Shown piece after piece: positions 35,296-42,930 of a stretch of 64,000 nucleotides of DNA (position 1 is the stretch's first letter; the number at the start of each line of letters is the position of its first letter). Below the pieces are notes generated by a model. That model was not told the DNA's origin, did not search any database, and was given only the letters and a program-made list of their open reading frames with translations. The position numbers and the translations under genes are program-made. The stretch covers positions 118,136-182,135 of the forward strand of contig NZ_WBMR01000002.1 in NCBI RefSeq assembly GCF_008923365.1, read 5' to 3'. This stretch comes from Actinomadura montaniterrae. GTDB lineage: Bacteria > Actinomycetota > Actinomycetes > Streptosporangiales > Streptosporangiaceae.

Positions 35296-36446
35296 TGCTG
35301 AGCACGCCGCTGTCCACCCACTTCACGCCGATGGTGCCGCTGGCCTGGGCGCTGCGCGGGGCGGGCCACGACGTCGTGGTCGCCGGGCAGCCCGACGTCA
35401 CCGACGCCGCCCACGCCGCCGGCCTGACCACCGCCGTCTTCGGCGACCGCTTCCACGCCGTCGACCTCTTCAAGGCCGGGCTGCGTCCCGGCCGGCGGCC
35501 GTTGCAGGAGTTCGGGCAGCCCACGCCGGACCAGCTGAACAGCACCCCTCAGGTCTGGCGCAACCATGTCTCCTACTACCTCGACGACTATCTGGAGCTC
35601 GCCCGGGCGTACCGGCCGAACCTGGTGGTGTCGGAGCAGATGGAGTTCTCCGGACGGGTGATCGGCGCCGTCCTGGGGGTCGCGTCGCTCCAGTTCCGCT
35701 GGGGCGTCGACCCCTACACCGGCGCGGGCGAACGGCTGGTCGGGCTCTTCATGGGACCGATGTGCGAGCGCCTGGGGCTGGGCGGCGGCCTGCCCGATCC
35801 CGACCTCATCCTCGATCCCTGCCCGCCGGGCCTCCAGCTGCCCAACCTTCCCGGCGCGCAGCCGATCCGGCCCGTCCCCTACAACGGCACCGGCCCGCTG
35901 CCGGACTGGGTCCACGAGCCGAAGGGGCGCGCTCATCGCGTGTGCGTGAGCCTCGGCAACCAGACGCTGGCGCTCAATGGGATGCCGCTGCTGAAGAACA
36001 TCATCGCGGCCCTCGCGACGCTGCCCGAGGTCGAGGCGATCGTCACCGCGGCCGCCGGCCACCACGCCGAGCTGGGAGAGACTCCCGCGAACGTCAGGGT
36101 CGTCGCGCCGACGCCGCTCACCGGCTTCCTCGAAGGCTGCGACGCCATCGTCCATCACGGGGGCTCGGGGACCTCGCTCACGGCGTGCCACGCGGGCGTG
36201 CGGCAGCTGGTGCTGCCGCAGATCATCGACCAGTTCGCGACCGCGAGGCGGCTCGTGGCGACCGGTGCCGCGCTGGCGCTCGACACCGCGAAGGACCAGG
36301 ACGATCCGAAGGTCATCGCCGAGCGGCTCCGCGCACTGCTCGCGGGCTCCGGCCATGCCGAGGCCGCACACCGGCTCGGCGTCGCGGCCCGCGGCATGCC
36401 CACCCCCGCCGCGCTGATCCCCGCCCTCGAGGAGCTGGCCGCCTGA
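35283..36446 (+). CDS. Glycosyltransferase 4 (GT-B, family 1)
   Basis: A 387-residue member, last of the tandem set. The ATG at 35283 lies inside the end of glycosyltransferase 3 and has GAGGAGC upstream. The donor block reads HHGGSGTSLTACHAGVRQLV ... QIIDQFATARRL, with Ser in place of the Ala in HHGGAGT. The acceptor-region insertion and YNGTGPLPDW segment are specific to this copy. A strong stem-loop 20 bases after the stop closes the operon. Its sugar and position are unknown; the number of tandem copies suggests an oligosaccharide chain or several separate attachment sites. Confidence 0.85.
   Translation: MRVLMLSTPLSTHFTPMVPLAWALRGAGHDVVVAGQPDVTDAAHAAGLTTAVFGDRFHAVDLFKAGLRPGRRPLQEFGQPTPDQLNSTPQVWRNHVSYYLDDYLELARAYRPNLVVSEQMEFSGRVIGAVLGVASLQFRWGVDPYTGAGERLVGLFMGPMCERLGLGGGLPDPDLILDPCPPGLQLPNLPGAQPIRPVPYNGTGPLPDWVHEPKGRAHRVCVSLGNQTLALNGMPLLKNIIAALATLPEVEAIVTAAAGHHAELGETPANVRVVAPTPLTGFLEGCDAIVHHGGSGTSLTACHAGVRQLVLPQIIDQFATARRLVATGAALALDTAKDQDDPKVIAERLRALLAGSGHAEAAHRLGVAARGMPTPAALIPALEELAA
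35314..35426 (+). repeat. Near-identical tract shared by glycosyltransferases 3 and 4 (copy B)
   Basis: This is the partner of 34097-34209: 112 of 113 bases are identical at the same offset from each start codon (1217 bases apart). Confidence 0.75.
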
Positions 36447-36467
36447 CCGGCCCCCGGACGAACGAGA

Positions 36468-36505
36468 GGAGGCCTGCACGGGACGGACATCCCGTGCAGG
36501 CCTCC
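36468..36505. terminator. Bidirectional stem-loop, 16 bp perfect stem
   Basis: GGAGGCCTGCACGGGA pairs perfectly with TCCCGTGCAGGCCTCC around a six-base loop. It lies between the convergent glycosyltransferase 4 (plus) and NarL-type regulator (minus) and should terminate both transcripts. Confidence 0.85.
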
Positions 36506-36528
36506 GCCCTCGCGTGCAGGGCTCCGGG

Positions 36529-37266
36529 TCAGCCCGCCCGAGGCGGTCTCAGGACGGACGTGGACCGTGCCACGCCGACCCCGCCCGCCGCGCCGAGCCG
36601 GCGCTCGGCGGGCTCGCCCCGGGTGCCGGAGATGAGCCCCGCGGCCGTCGCCTTGTTGACCGCGTCGATCCGCGACTGGGCCCCGAGCTTGCTGAAGATG
36701 TTGCGCAGATGGCGCTTGACGGTGCCCTCGACGATGGAGAGCCGCGAGGCTATCTGGGCGTTACTGAGGCCCTGCGCCACGAACTCCAGCACCTCGCGTT
36801 CGCGCGGCGACAGGGGCCCGTCCTCGGGCTCCCCGGCGCTCAGCAGGCAGTCGGCCGAGACCGACAGCACCATCTTGCTTTCGTTGCCGTAGACGCCGCG
36901 GATCGCGCTCGCAAGCTCATGGCGATTGGTGTCCTTGGGCAGATATCCATTGATGTCCAAGGACAATGCGTGTTGCACGAAACGTGGATTGTCATTCATC
37001 GAGAGCAGGATGATCCTGCTTCTGGGCGACGCCTGCCTCAGCCGGCGCACCCGGTCGGCGACCTCGTCGACGGGCAGCTCCGCGTCGACGAGGATCACCT
37101 CCGGGTGTACCGAGAGCACGATGGCCAGGGCCGTGGCCAGGTCCCCGGCCTCACCGACCACGGCGAAATCGCCTTCCATGAGAAGCACCTGGGCGAGTGC
37201 CTCGCGGAAAAGCGTCCGAGCGTCGACCAGGAGTATCGCGATACGATTTTCAAGAGCCCACAAGGC
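36529..37266 (-). CDS. NarL/LuxR-family response regulator
   Basis: About 245 residues. The N-terminal receiver domain retains the acidic pocket (VDART), the phospho-acceptor Asp in VILVDAELP (about residue 60) and the conserved Lys in YLPKDT. The C-terminal LuxR HTH reads LSPREREVLEFVAQGLSNAQ ... EGTVKRHLRNIFSKLGAQSR. It would bind DNA as a dimer after phosphorylation or ligand binding, and no partner histidine kinase is adjacent. The frame stays open to 37488, but the upstream text has no receiver similarity. I favour a TTG at 37266 with a GGGGGG stretch upstream. Its place between the two halves of the cluster suggests pathway control. Confidence 0.8.
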   Translation of the reverse strand, partial: ALWALENRIAILLVDARTLFREALAQVLLMEGDFAVVGEAGDLATALAIVLSVHPEVILVDAELPVDEVADRVRRLRQASPRSRIILLSMNDNPRFVQHALSLDINGYLPKDTNRHELASAIRGVYGNESKMVLSVSADCLLSAGEPEDGPLSPREREVLEFVAQGLSNAQIASRLSIVEGTVKRHLRNIFSKLGAQSRIDAVNKATAAGLISGTRGEPAERRLGAAGGVGVARSTSVLRPPRAG

Positions 37267-37594
37267 GATTACCCCCCGCCGATTCAGCCCCGAGATCACA
37301 AGATAAAGTTGATCATAGCGCAAGCCCACTCGGCGAGATGGCCGGTAGCGGACAGAACAAATGACAGGAATGACGTCCTGCACATCGTGCGCTGCAGAGT
37401 GTGATGAGAACGTCCTGCTGCGACCCGCCCGAGTAAGCAACGCGAGAGCGACGGAAACTCGGCCACGATTCGAATAGGGCGGCAACAAGTTGAATCTTCA
37501 CGTTTTTGCGCCGGCCCCGCGTCCGGCGCTTTCCATGTGTCAGGAATTGCGTCAGATATAAAACGCCTGGCCGCCGCGAACCCGCCGCGGCCCG
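37267..37594. promoter_or_regulatory. AT-richer intergenic region upstream of the NarL-type regulator
   Basis: The 390 bases between the regulator start and the SRPBCC cyclase hold no convincing gene. The stretch 37300-37560 is markedly less GC-rich than the rest of the cluster, as is common for a regulator's promoter. Minus-strand -10-like boxes are seen as TATGAT (complement of about 37314-37319) and TATATC near 37556, but neither has a clear -35 partner. A stem-loop occupies the distal end. Confidence 0.45.
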
Positions 37595-37639
37595 GCCGGC
37601 GGGGCGAGTCGGGAACGTTCCGACTCGCCGCCCGCCGGC
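37595..37639 (-). terminator. Long GC-rich stem-loop closing the cyclase-ketoreductase operon
   Basis: GCCGGCGGG and GCGAGTCGG on the left pair with CCGACTCGC and CCCGCCGGC on the right. The stem totals about 19 bp with a small internal bulge and a short AACGTT-containing loop. It sits 20 bases downstream of the last gene of the minus-strand polyketide operon. Confidence 0.75.
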
Positions 37640-37657
37640 GCGCCCCGTGGACGGCCT

Positions 37658-38419
37658 TCAACGCCCGGGCAATGACGCCAGTTCCCGGTCGAGTTCGTCC
37701 GCCAGCCGGGCCCGCGCCGCCTCGAGATCGGCACCGTCCGCGAGGACGACCGCACGGGACGCGATCACCCTGCCGTCCGTCAGGCGGTAGGTGCCCGTCA
37801 GCGAGTGCGCGTCCTCCGGGGTCTTGCGCGACTTGTAGGCGAGCGTGTGCTCGGGAAGGCAGGCCCGCGCCCAGGTCCGCTCGTCGCTCGTCGCGCCGTC
37901 CAGCAGAGCGGCGTACACCGCCGGCCGGGGGGCGTCGGTCCGTACCTCGACCGTGCGGTCGACCGTCCGCGCGCGCAGCCCCTCGATCCCCGCCGCCAGC
38001 TTCGCCAGGTGCCGCAACTGCATCGGCACCTTCTCGTCCAGGTCCGCGCCGATCCGCCCGGCGACCGCGGCGGCGTCGGCGGGCGCCTCCAGCGTGTGGC
38101 GCACGCGGACGAACGTGCCCGCCCCCTTCTCCTCGAACGTCCACTCACCGCGCAGGCGCTTGAGCGGCGGCCGGGGCGGCGCGTGCTCGAAGACGATGCG
38201 GCGCGCCGCCTCGTCCGCCTCCCGGTGGAACCGCCAGCTGCGGACCGAGCCGCCGTCCAGCACCCAGCGCTCCACCAGGTCCCGGCCGCCCTCGACGGCG
38301 AGGATCTCCGCGTGCAGGTGCGGCGGGAAGTAGCGGGGCGCGGCCACGACATCGGCGACCAGCTCGTACACCGCGTCCGGGGCGGCCGCGACGGTGGTCT
38401 CGTGGGACAGCTCGATCAT
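37658..38419 (-). CDS. SRPBCC-type polyketide cyclase
   Basis: A 253-residue START/Bet v 1-like protein. It begins IELSHETTVAAAPDAVYELV, the standard opening of aromatase/cyclases, followed by RYFPPHLHAEIL and a WTFEEKGAGTFVRVRHTLEA strand pair. The second half partly repeats the fold (DRTVEVRTDAPRPAVYAALL) but is degraded. It probably assists a later ring closure or aromatisation of the ACP-bound poly-beta-ketone; the exact ring is not known. The start overlaps the aldo/keto reductase stop (ATGA). It is the last gene of the minus-strand operon, before a strong stem-loop. It has no clear counterpart in the oxytetracycline set, so it may shape a distinct ring or decorate the aglycone. Confidence 0.75.
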   Translation of the reverse strand: MIELSHETTVAAAPDAVYELVADVVAAPRYFPPHLHAEILAVEGGRDLVERWVLDGGSVRSWRFHREADEAARRIVFEHAPPRPPLKRLRGEWTFEEKGAGTFVRVRHTLEAPADAAAVAGRIGADLDEKVPMQLRHLAKLAAGIEGLRARTVDRTVEVRTDAPRPAVYAALLDGATSDERTWARACLPEHTLAYKSRKTPEDAHSLTGTYRLTDGRVIASRAVVLADGADLEAARARLADELDRELASLPGR

Positions 38420-39450
38420 GACGCCTCCTCCTCGGAACGGGTGAGCCGGGAGGCGGGGCCCAGCGGGTCCTCGGTCAGCCTCGGGTCGCGCCGGACCGCG
38501 GGTTCGACCGCTGCCTCGATCCGCTCGACCAGGTCGTCGCCCAGGACCTCGTCCACGGCGGCGAGGGTCTCGGTCAGCTGCTCGGGGCGGGAGGCCCCGA
38601 CGACGGCCGAGGCGACCGACGGGTTGCGCAGCACCCACGCCAGCGCGAGCCGGGGCAGCGTGAGCCCGGCCTCGGCCGCGATCGGCGCGAGCCGGCGCAC
38701 CGCCGTCAGCACGATGTCGTTCAGGTAGTCCCACCGCCCGATCGACATGGCGCCGCCCTTGCTCGCGGCGCGGGTCCCGTCCGGTGCGGCGCCCCCGGGC
38801 GCGTACTTGCCGGTGAGCACCCCTCCGGCCAGCGGAGCCCAGGCCACCTGGGAGACGCCGAGCTCGTCGCAGGCGGGGATCACCTCCTCTTCGATGACGC
38901 GCCACAGCAGCGAGTACTGCGGCTGGTTCGACACGAGCGGGACCCCGAGCTCGGCGGCGAGCGCGGCGGCCTCGCGGATCGGCCCGGCGGGCCACTCCGA
39001 CACCCCGACGTAGAGAACCTTGCCCGCCCGCACCAGGTCGGCGAACGCCTGCATCGTCTCCCTGAGCGGCGTCTGCGCGTCGTAGCGGTGCGCCTGGTAG
39101 AGGTCGACGTAGTCGGTCCCGAGACGGCGCAGGGACGCGTTGATCGACTCCATGACGTGCTTGCGCGACAGCCGGCCCTCGTTCGGCCCGGGCCGCTTGG
39201 ACCGGCCGACCTTGGTGGCGATCACCAGGTCCTCGCGGCGCAGGCCCGCGATCAGCCGGCCGAGGACCTCCTCGGCCCGGCCCGCCGCGTACACGTCCGC
39301 GGTGTCCAGGAAGTTCACGCCCGCGTCCAGGGCCGTCTTCAGGCAGAGGGCCGCGGTCTCGTCATCCACCTGGTCGCCGTGCGTGAGGGAGTTGCCGTAG
39401 GCGATCCTGCTCACGACGAGCCCACTGCTCCCGAGCGGGGCGAACTGCAT
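38416..39450 (-). CDS. Aldo/keto reductase
   Basis: A 344-residue NADPH-dependent TIM-barrel oxidoreductase. The catalytic tetrad is visible: Asp and Tyr in FLDTADVYAAGRAEEVLG, Lys in VIATKVGRS and His in YQAHRYDAQT. Members in glycoside clusters often reduce a keto group on an NDP-deoxysugar (the EryBII/TylCII type) or on the polyketide. Placement within the aglycone operon, between a methyltransferase and an SRPBCC cyclase, fits either role. It has no oxytetracycline counterpart that I can name. The ATG at 39450 follows a weak purine stretch, and the gene lies 14 bases after the methyltransferase. Confidence 0.8.
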   Translation of the reverse strand: MQFAPLGSSGLVVSRIAYGNSLTHGDQVDDETAALCLKTALDAGVNFLDTADVYAAGRAEEVLGRLIAGLRREDLVIATKVGRSKRPGPNEGRLSRKHVMESINASLRRLGTDYVDLYQAHRYDAQTPLRETMQAFADLVRAGKVLYVGVSEWPAGPIREAAALAAELGVPLVSNQPQYSLLWRVIEEEVIPACDELGVSQVAWAPLAGGVLTGKYAPGGAAPDGTRAASKGGAMSIGRWDYLNDIVLTAVRRLAPIAAEAGLTLPRLALAWVLRNPSVASAVVGASRPEQLTETLAAVDEVLGDDLVERIEAAVEPAVRRDPRLTEDPLGPASRLTRSEEEAS

Positions 39451-39464
39451 GGTGATCGTCCTCC

Positions 39465-40481
39465 TCAGCGTTTCTCGGCCACGACGAGATGGAGCGGGGC
39501 CTCGCCCACCGGCCGCACCTCGACGCCGGCGAACCCCGCTTCGCCGAACATCCGCCGGTAGGCCGCCACGGAGTGGGCCTCGCCTCCCGGCGTCCAGGCG
39601 AGCAGCATCAGCGACAGCATGTGCGCCGCGTGCTCGGCGGCGGGCGGCCGTTCCCCGGTGGTGAAGCCCACGGTGACGACGCGGCCGCCGGGCGCGGTCG
39701 CCTCGGCGAGCCTGCGGAGCAGGCGCACGCAGCGCTCCGGCGGGAACAGCGGCAGCAGGTTCGCCGCGACGACGACGTCATACGGTCCGCCGAGCGGCAC
39801 GTCGAAGGCGTCGCCCGGCAGGTAGGTCACCCGGTCGGCCAGGCCCATGCTCGCGGCACGTTCGCGGGCCAGTTCCAGGACGGACTCGCCGTCCTGAGCC
39901 CAGACCCGCGCCCCCGGGATCCGCTCGGCGAGCCGGAGCCCGAACAGGGCGTGTCCGCACCCGACGTCCAGCACGCGCGGGCTTTCGCCGGGCCCGGCGT
40001 CCAGCACGGCCTCGACGAACGCCTTGGCCGCGGCCTCGGCGACGAAGGTGGTCTGGCCCGCGAAGTCCCGCCAGTAGGCGAAGGCGGGCGAGTCCGCCCC
40101 GTGCTCCAGCAGCGTGCCGCCGCCGCGCACGGCCCCGGCGAGGTCGGCGAGCGCCGCCCACTCCGCGTCCCCGGCGAGCAGCCGCACGGAGTCCGCGGCG
40201 TAGTCCGGGCTGGCGCTCACCAGCAGCCGGTCGCCGCCCTCGGGGAGGCTGAACGCCGTGCCGTCCGAGCCGAGCAGGCCCACGGCGGCCAGCGCGCCGA
40301 GCAGCACGCGGACGCCGCGCGGATCGGCGCCGACCGCGGCCGCCACGGCCGCCGCGTCCCGCGGCCCGCCGGCGAGCGCGTCGAACACCTTGAGCTCGAC
40401 CGCCGCGCGCAGCAGCGCGGTCCGCTTGAACGCCTGGGCGGTCTCCACCAGGTCCTTGCGGGTGAACGCGGCGCCCGTCAT
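39465..40481 (-). CDS. SAM-dependent O-methyltransferase-type enzyme
   Basis: A 338-residue methyltransferase of the plant-type O-methyltransferase architecture. An N-terminal winged-helix dimerisation domain (FKRTALLRAAVELKVFDALA) precedes a Rossmann domain with SAM motif I VLDVGCGHALFGLRLAE. An acidic Asp (VWAQDGES) contacts the ribose. It should methylate a hydroxyl on the aglycone or a sugar. It differs clearly from the second methyltransferase at 48101-49120. Its start overlaps the PF04199 cyclase stop (ATGA), so the two are co-translated. Confidence 0.8.
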   Translation of the reverse strand: MTGAAFTRKDLVETAQAFKRTALLRAAVELKVFDALAGGPRDAAAVAAAVGADPRGVRVLLGALAAVGLLGSDGTAFSLPEGGDRLLVSASPDYAADSVRLLAGDAEWAALADLAGAVRGGGTLLEHGADSPAFAYWRDFAGQTTFVAEAAAKAFVEAVLDAGPGESPRVLDVGCGHALFGLRLAERIPGARVWAQDGESVLELARERAASMGLADRVTYLPGDAFDVPLGGPYDVVVAANLLPLFPPERCVRLLRRLAEATAPGGRVVTVGFTTGERPPAAEHAAHMLSLMLLAWTPGGEAHSVAAYRRMFGEAGFAGVEVRPVGEAPLHLVVAEKR

Positions 40482-41269
40482 GACGCGCCGCCCTCGGTGC
40501 CGTCCTCGATCAGCGCCGCCGCGCGGGTCCAGCCGGCGCCCGCGCCCCTGATCTTCACCGGCAGGCAGGAGACGGTGAAGCCGGTCGGCGGCAGCGCGTC
40601 CAGGTTGCTGAGCCGCTCGATCTGGCAGTACTCGCGGGAGCGCCCGGCGAAGTGGGCGGGCCAGAGCACCGCCGTGTCGCCGGTCCGCCGGTAGGCCTCG
40701 ATCATGTACCCGAACGGTGCGTCCAGGCTGAACGCGTCGGTCCCGATGACGCGGACGCCGAGGTCGAGCAGCAGCTCGGTCGCGGGCCCGTCCAGTCCGG
40801 GGAAGTCGGTGAAGTACTTCGGCGACCCGGCCAGCCGGTCCGCGCCGGTGTTCAGCAGCACGATGTCCATCGGCTCCGGCGTGCGGCCGATCCGGTCGAA
40901 CTCGCGGCGGAGCCGGTCCGCGCCGATCTGGCCGACCGGCGCGCCGGTGAGGTCGAGCACCATCCCGGGCCGCAGGAACCAGTCCAGCGGCATCTCGTCG
41001 ATGTGCCGCGCCGTCCCGCCGCCCGCGGGCGTCCCGTAGTGCGACGGCGCGTCCACGTGCGTGCCCGTGTGCGTGGTGAGCGTGATGGTGTCGAGGGTGA
41101 GCAGCTCGCCGCCGGGGAGCACCGACGGGTCGAAGTCGACGCCCCAGTTCTCCCGCATCCGGGTCGCCATGTGCTCGGCGCCCTCGACGGCCGACATGAC
41201 CTCGTGCACGACCTCGTTCGGCTCCCAGCCGGAGGCGTCCACCGAGGACGACAGATCGATGACGCGCAT
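40478..41269 (-). CDS. Polyketide cyclase of the PF04199 family (OxyN-like)
   Basis: A 263-residue putative metal-dependent cyclase. The signature HTGTHVDAPSHYG is intact, and the C-terminal part holds VIGTDAFSLDAPFGYMIEA. In the oxytetracycline pathway a cyclase of this family (OxyN) is needed for closing rings of the pretetramid skeleton. The same job on the amide-started chain is the likely role here, by analogy. The gene sits between the flavin hydroxylase (two bases upstream) and the O-methyltransferase (four-base overlap). Sequence-level orthology to OxyN cannot be proved without alignment. Confidence 0.75.
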   Translation of the reverse strand: MRVIDLSSSVDASGWEPNEVVHEVMSAVEGAEHMATRMRENWGVDFDPSVLPGGELLTLDTITLTTHTGTHVDAPSHYGTPAGGGTARHIDEMPLDWFLRPGMVLDLTGAPVGQIGADRLRREFDRIGRTPEPMDIVLLNTGADRLAGSPKYFTDFPGLDGPATELLLDLGVRVIGTDAFSLDAPFGYMIEAYRRTGDTAVLWPAHFAGRSREYCQIERLSNLDALPPTGFTVSCLPVKIRGAGAGWTRAAALIEDGTEGGAS

Positions 41270-41271
41270 GC

Positions 41272-42930
41272 CTACTCTCCGCTCTGCGATCGCGTGTCGG
41301 CGGGCTCGAGGCTCGGGATCAGGTGCGCGCCCGCGAGGACCGACAGCAGCTGCTCCGCGCTCACGATCCGGCCCTTGGCCGCCAGGTAGCCGTCCGGCCT
41401 GACCAGCGCGTAGTCGCCGGGCCGCAGTCCCAGCCCGGCGGCGAGCCGCCCGCCGGGGTCGGCCATCGGGCCCGGCCCCGTCCGGTCGCCGGCCTCGCGG
41501 ACGACGGTGCGGACGGACACGGCCGCGCCGTGCCGCTCCTCCACCCGGCCGAGCATCGCGCCGAGGTCCGCCGGGGACCCGTCGCCCGCGAAGCCCAGCA
41601 GGCTCCACCTGCGGTCGGTCAGCTCGGTGCACATCGCGCGCCAGCCGGCGGACGCCCGCTCGCTCGCGCCGTCGCAGGCCACCCGGTGGCCCGGCTTGAT
41701 CCCGGCCTTCTCGTAGCCGGGGTCGCACGTGGTGAGCGGGCTGTCGGCGTAGTTCAGCGGCAGCCCGCAGAACCCGCGGATGACCTTGCCCTCCACCTTG
41801 CGCTTCACCGGCTTCAGCGCGTTCAGCAGACCGAGCCCGACCGGCAGCACCACCGGCAGCGCGGCGTTGCGGAGCTTGACCAGTGCCGTGGCCTTCTCGG
41901 TCGAGCCGAGCAGCACCTCGCCGATCGGGACGCGCTCGGCTCCGTAGGTGTCCAGCAGCGCGTCGCCCGCGTGCCCGCGCACCACGTCGGCGAGCTTCCA
42001 CGCCAGGTTGTAGCCGTCCTGGATGCCGGTGTTCATGCCCTGGCCGGACGCCGGGCTGTGCACGTGGGCGGCGTCGCCCGCGACGAAGCAGCGGCCGACC
42101 CGCATCCGCTGGATCATCCGCTGCTGCACGGTGAACACCGAGATCCAGGTCGGATCGGCGACCTTCACCCGGCGGCGCAGCGCGCGGGAGATCTTGTTCT
42201 CGAGCCGGGTCCGGATGACCTCCGGGTCGTCCGCCCCCTCGATGTCGAGGGTGTCCACGACCCGCCACTTGCCCGGGTCGGGGAACGGCACCAGCAGCAG
42301 CGAGCCGCCGCCGGTGTGCAGCAGGTGGTTGCTGTCGCGCGGCAGGTCGGAGCCGGTGATGACGACGTCCGCGTTCAGCCACGTCTCGGTGGTGTCGCCG
42401 AGCAGCCTCAGGTCGAGCGCCTTGCGCACGGTGCTCTTGCCGCCGTCGGTGCCGACCAGCCAGGGCACCGCGACCTTCTCCGTCCCGCCGTCCGCGTGCC
42501 GGAGCTCGGCGAGGACGCCGTCCTCATCGGCGTCGAAGCGGTCCAGCGCGACGCCCCACTCGACCTCGACGCCCTGCTCGGACAGCGCCTCCCGGAGCAT
42601 GCCCTCGGTGCGGACCTGGTCCACCATGAGGCTGAACGGGAAGCGCGTCGGCATCTTGGTGTAGTTGGTGTCGAACGCCAGCAGGCAGCGGCCCCGCTGG
42701 TGGATCGAGAAGTGCTCGACCTTCTGGCCGAGCGGCAGCAGCCGGTCCACCAGGCCCATCTGGAACAGGATCTCCAGGGTGCGGGCGTGCGTGGCCAGCG
42801 CGCGGCTGCTGGTCGCGGGCCCCTCGGCCTTGTCGACCACGCGGATCGCGATGCCGCGCCGCGCCAGCTCGTACGCGACCGTGAGGCCGACCGGGCCGGC
42901 GCCGACGACCAGGACCTCGGGCTCAGCCAT
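41272..42930 (-). CDS. FAD-dependent aromatic hydroxylase (OxyL/PHBH-type)
   Basis: A 552-residue class A flavin monooxygenase. The FAD dinucleotide motif VVGAGPVGLTVAYEL starts at residue 6. The second FAD motif GDAAHVHSPASGQGMNTGIQ and the GTDGGKSTVRKAL DG-type motif are intact, and a thioredoxin-like C-terminal extension follows. The enzyme would use NADPH and oxygen to hydroxylate the polyketide core. Its length is close to OxyL-type dioxygenating hydroxylases that act on the pretetramid A ring. The ATG at 42930 is preferred over an upstream GTG because of the GTGAGG site at the right spacing. It overlaps the aromatase end by eight bases. Confidence 0.85.
   Translation of the reverse strand: MAEPEVLVVGAGPVGLTVAYELARRGIAIRVVDKAEGPATSSRALATHARTLEILFQMGLVDRLLPLGQKVEHFSIHQRGRCLLAFDTNYTKMPTRFPFSLMVDQVRTEGMLREALSEQGVEVEWGVALDRFDADEDGVLAELRHADGGTEKVAVPWLVGTDGGKSTVRKALDLRLLGDTTETWLNADVVITGSDLPRDSNHLLHTGGGSLLLVPFPDPGKWRVVDTLDIEGADDPEVIRTRLENKISRALRRRVKVADPTWISVFTVQQRMIQRMRVGRCFVAGDAAHVHSPASGQGMNTGIQDGYNLAWKLADVVRGHAGDALLDTYGAERVPIGEVLLGSTEKATALVKLRNAALPVVLPVGLGLLNALKPVKRKVEGKVIRGFCGLPLNYADSPLTTCDPGYEKAGIKPGHRVACDGASERASAGWRAMCTELTDRRWSLLGFAGDGSPADLGAMLGRVEERHGAAVSVRTVVREAGDRTGPGPMADPGGRLAAGLGLRPGDYALVRPDGYLAAKGRIVSAEQLLSVLAGAHLIPSLEPADTRSQSGE

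Noticed and set aside
36529..37488. Longer regulator starting at 37488
   Set aside because: The extra 74 residues have no receiver similarity and cover an AT-richer promoter-like region; a start near 37266 fits the family length.
37506..37790. Small plus-strand frames over the 37.5 kb intergenic region
   Set aside because: No ribosome site or recognisable protein; they run antisense into the SRPBCC cyclase gene and cross a strong stem-loop.
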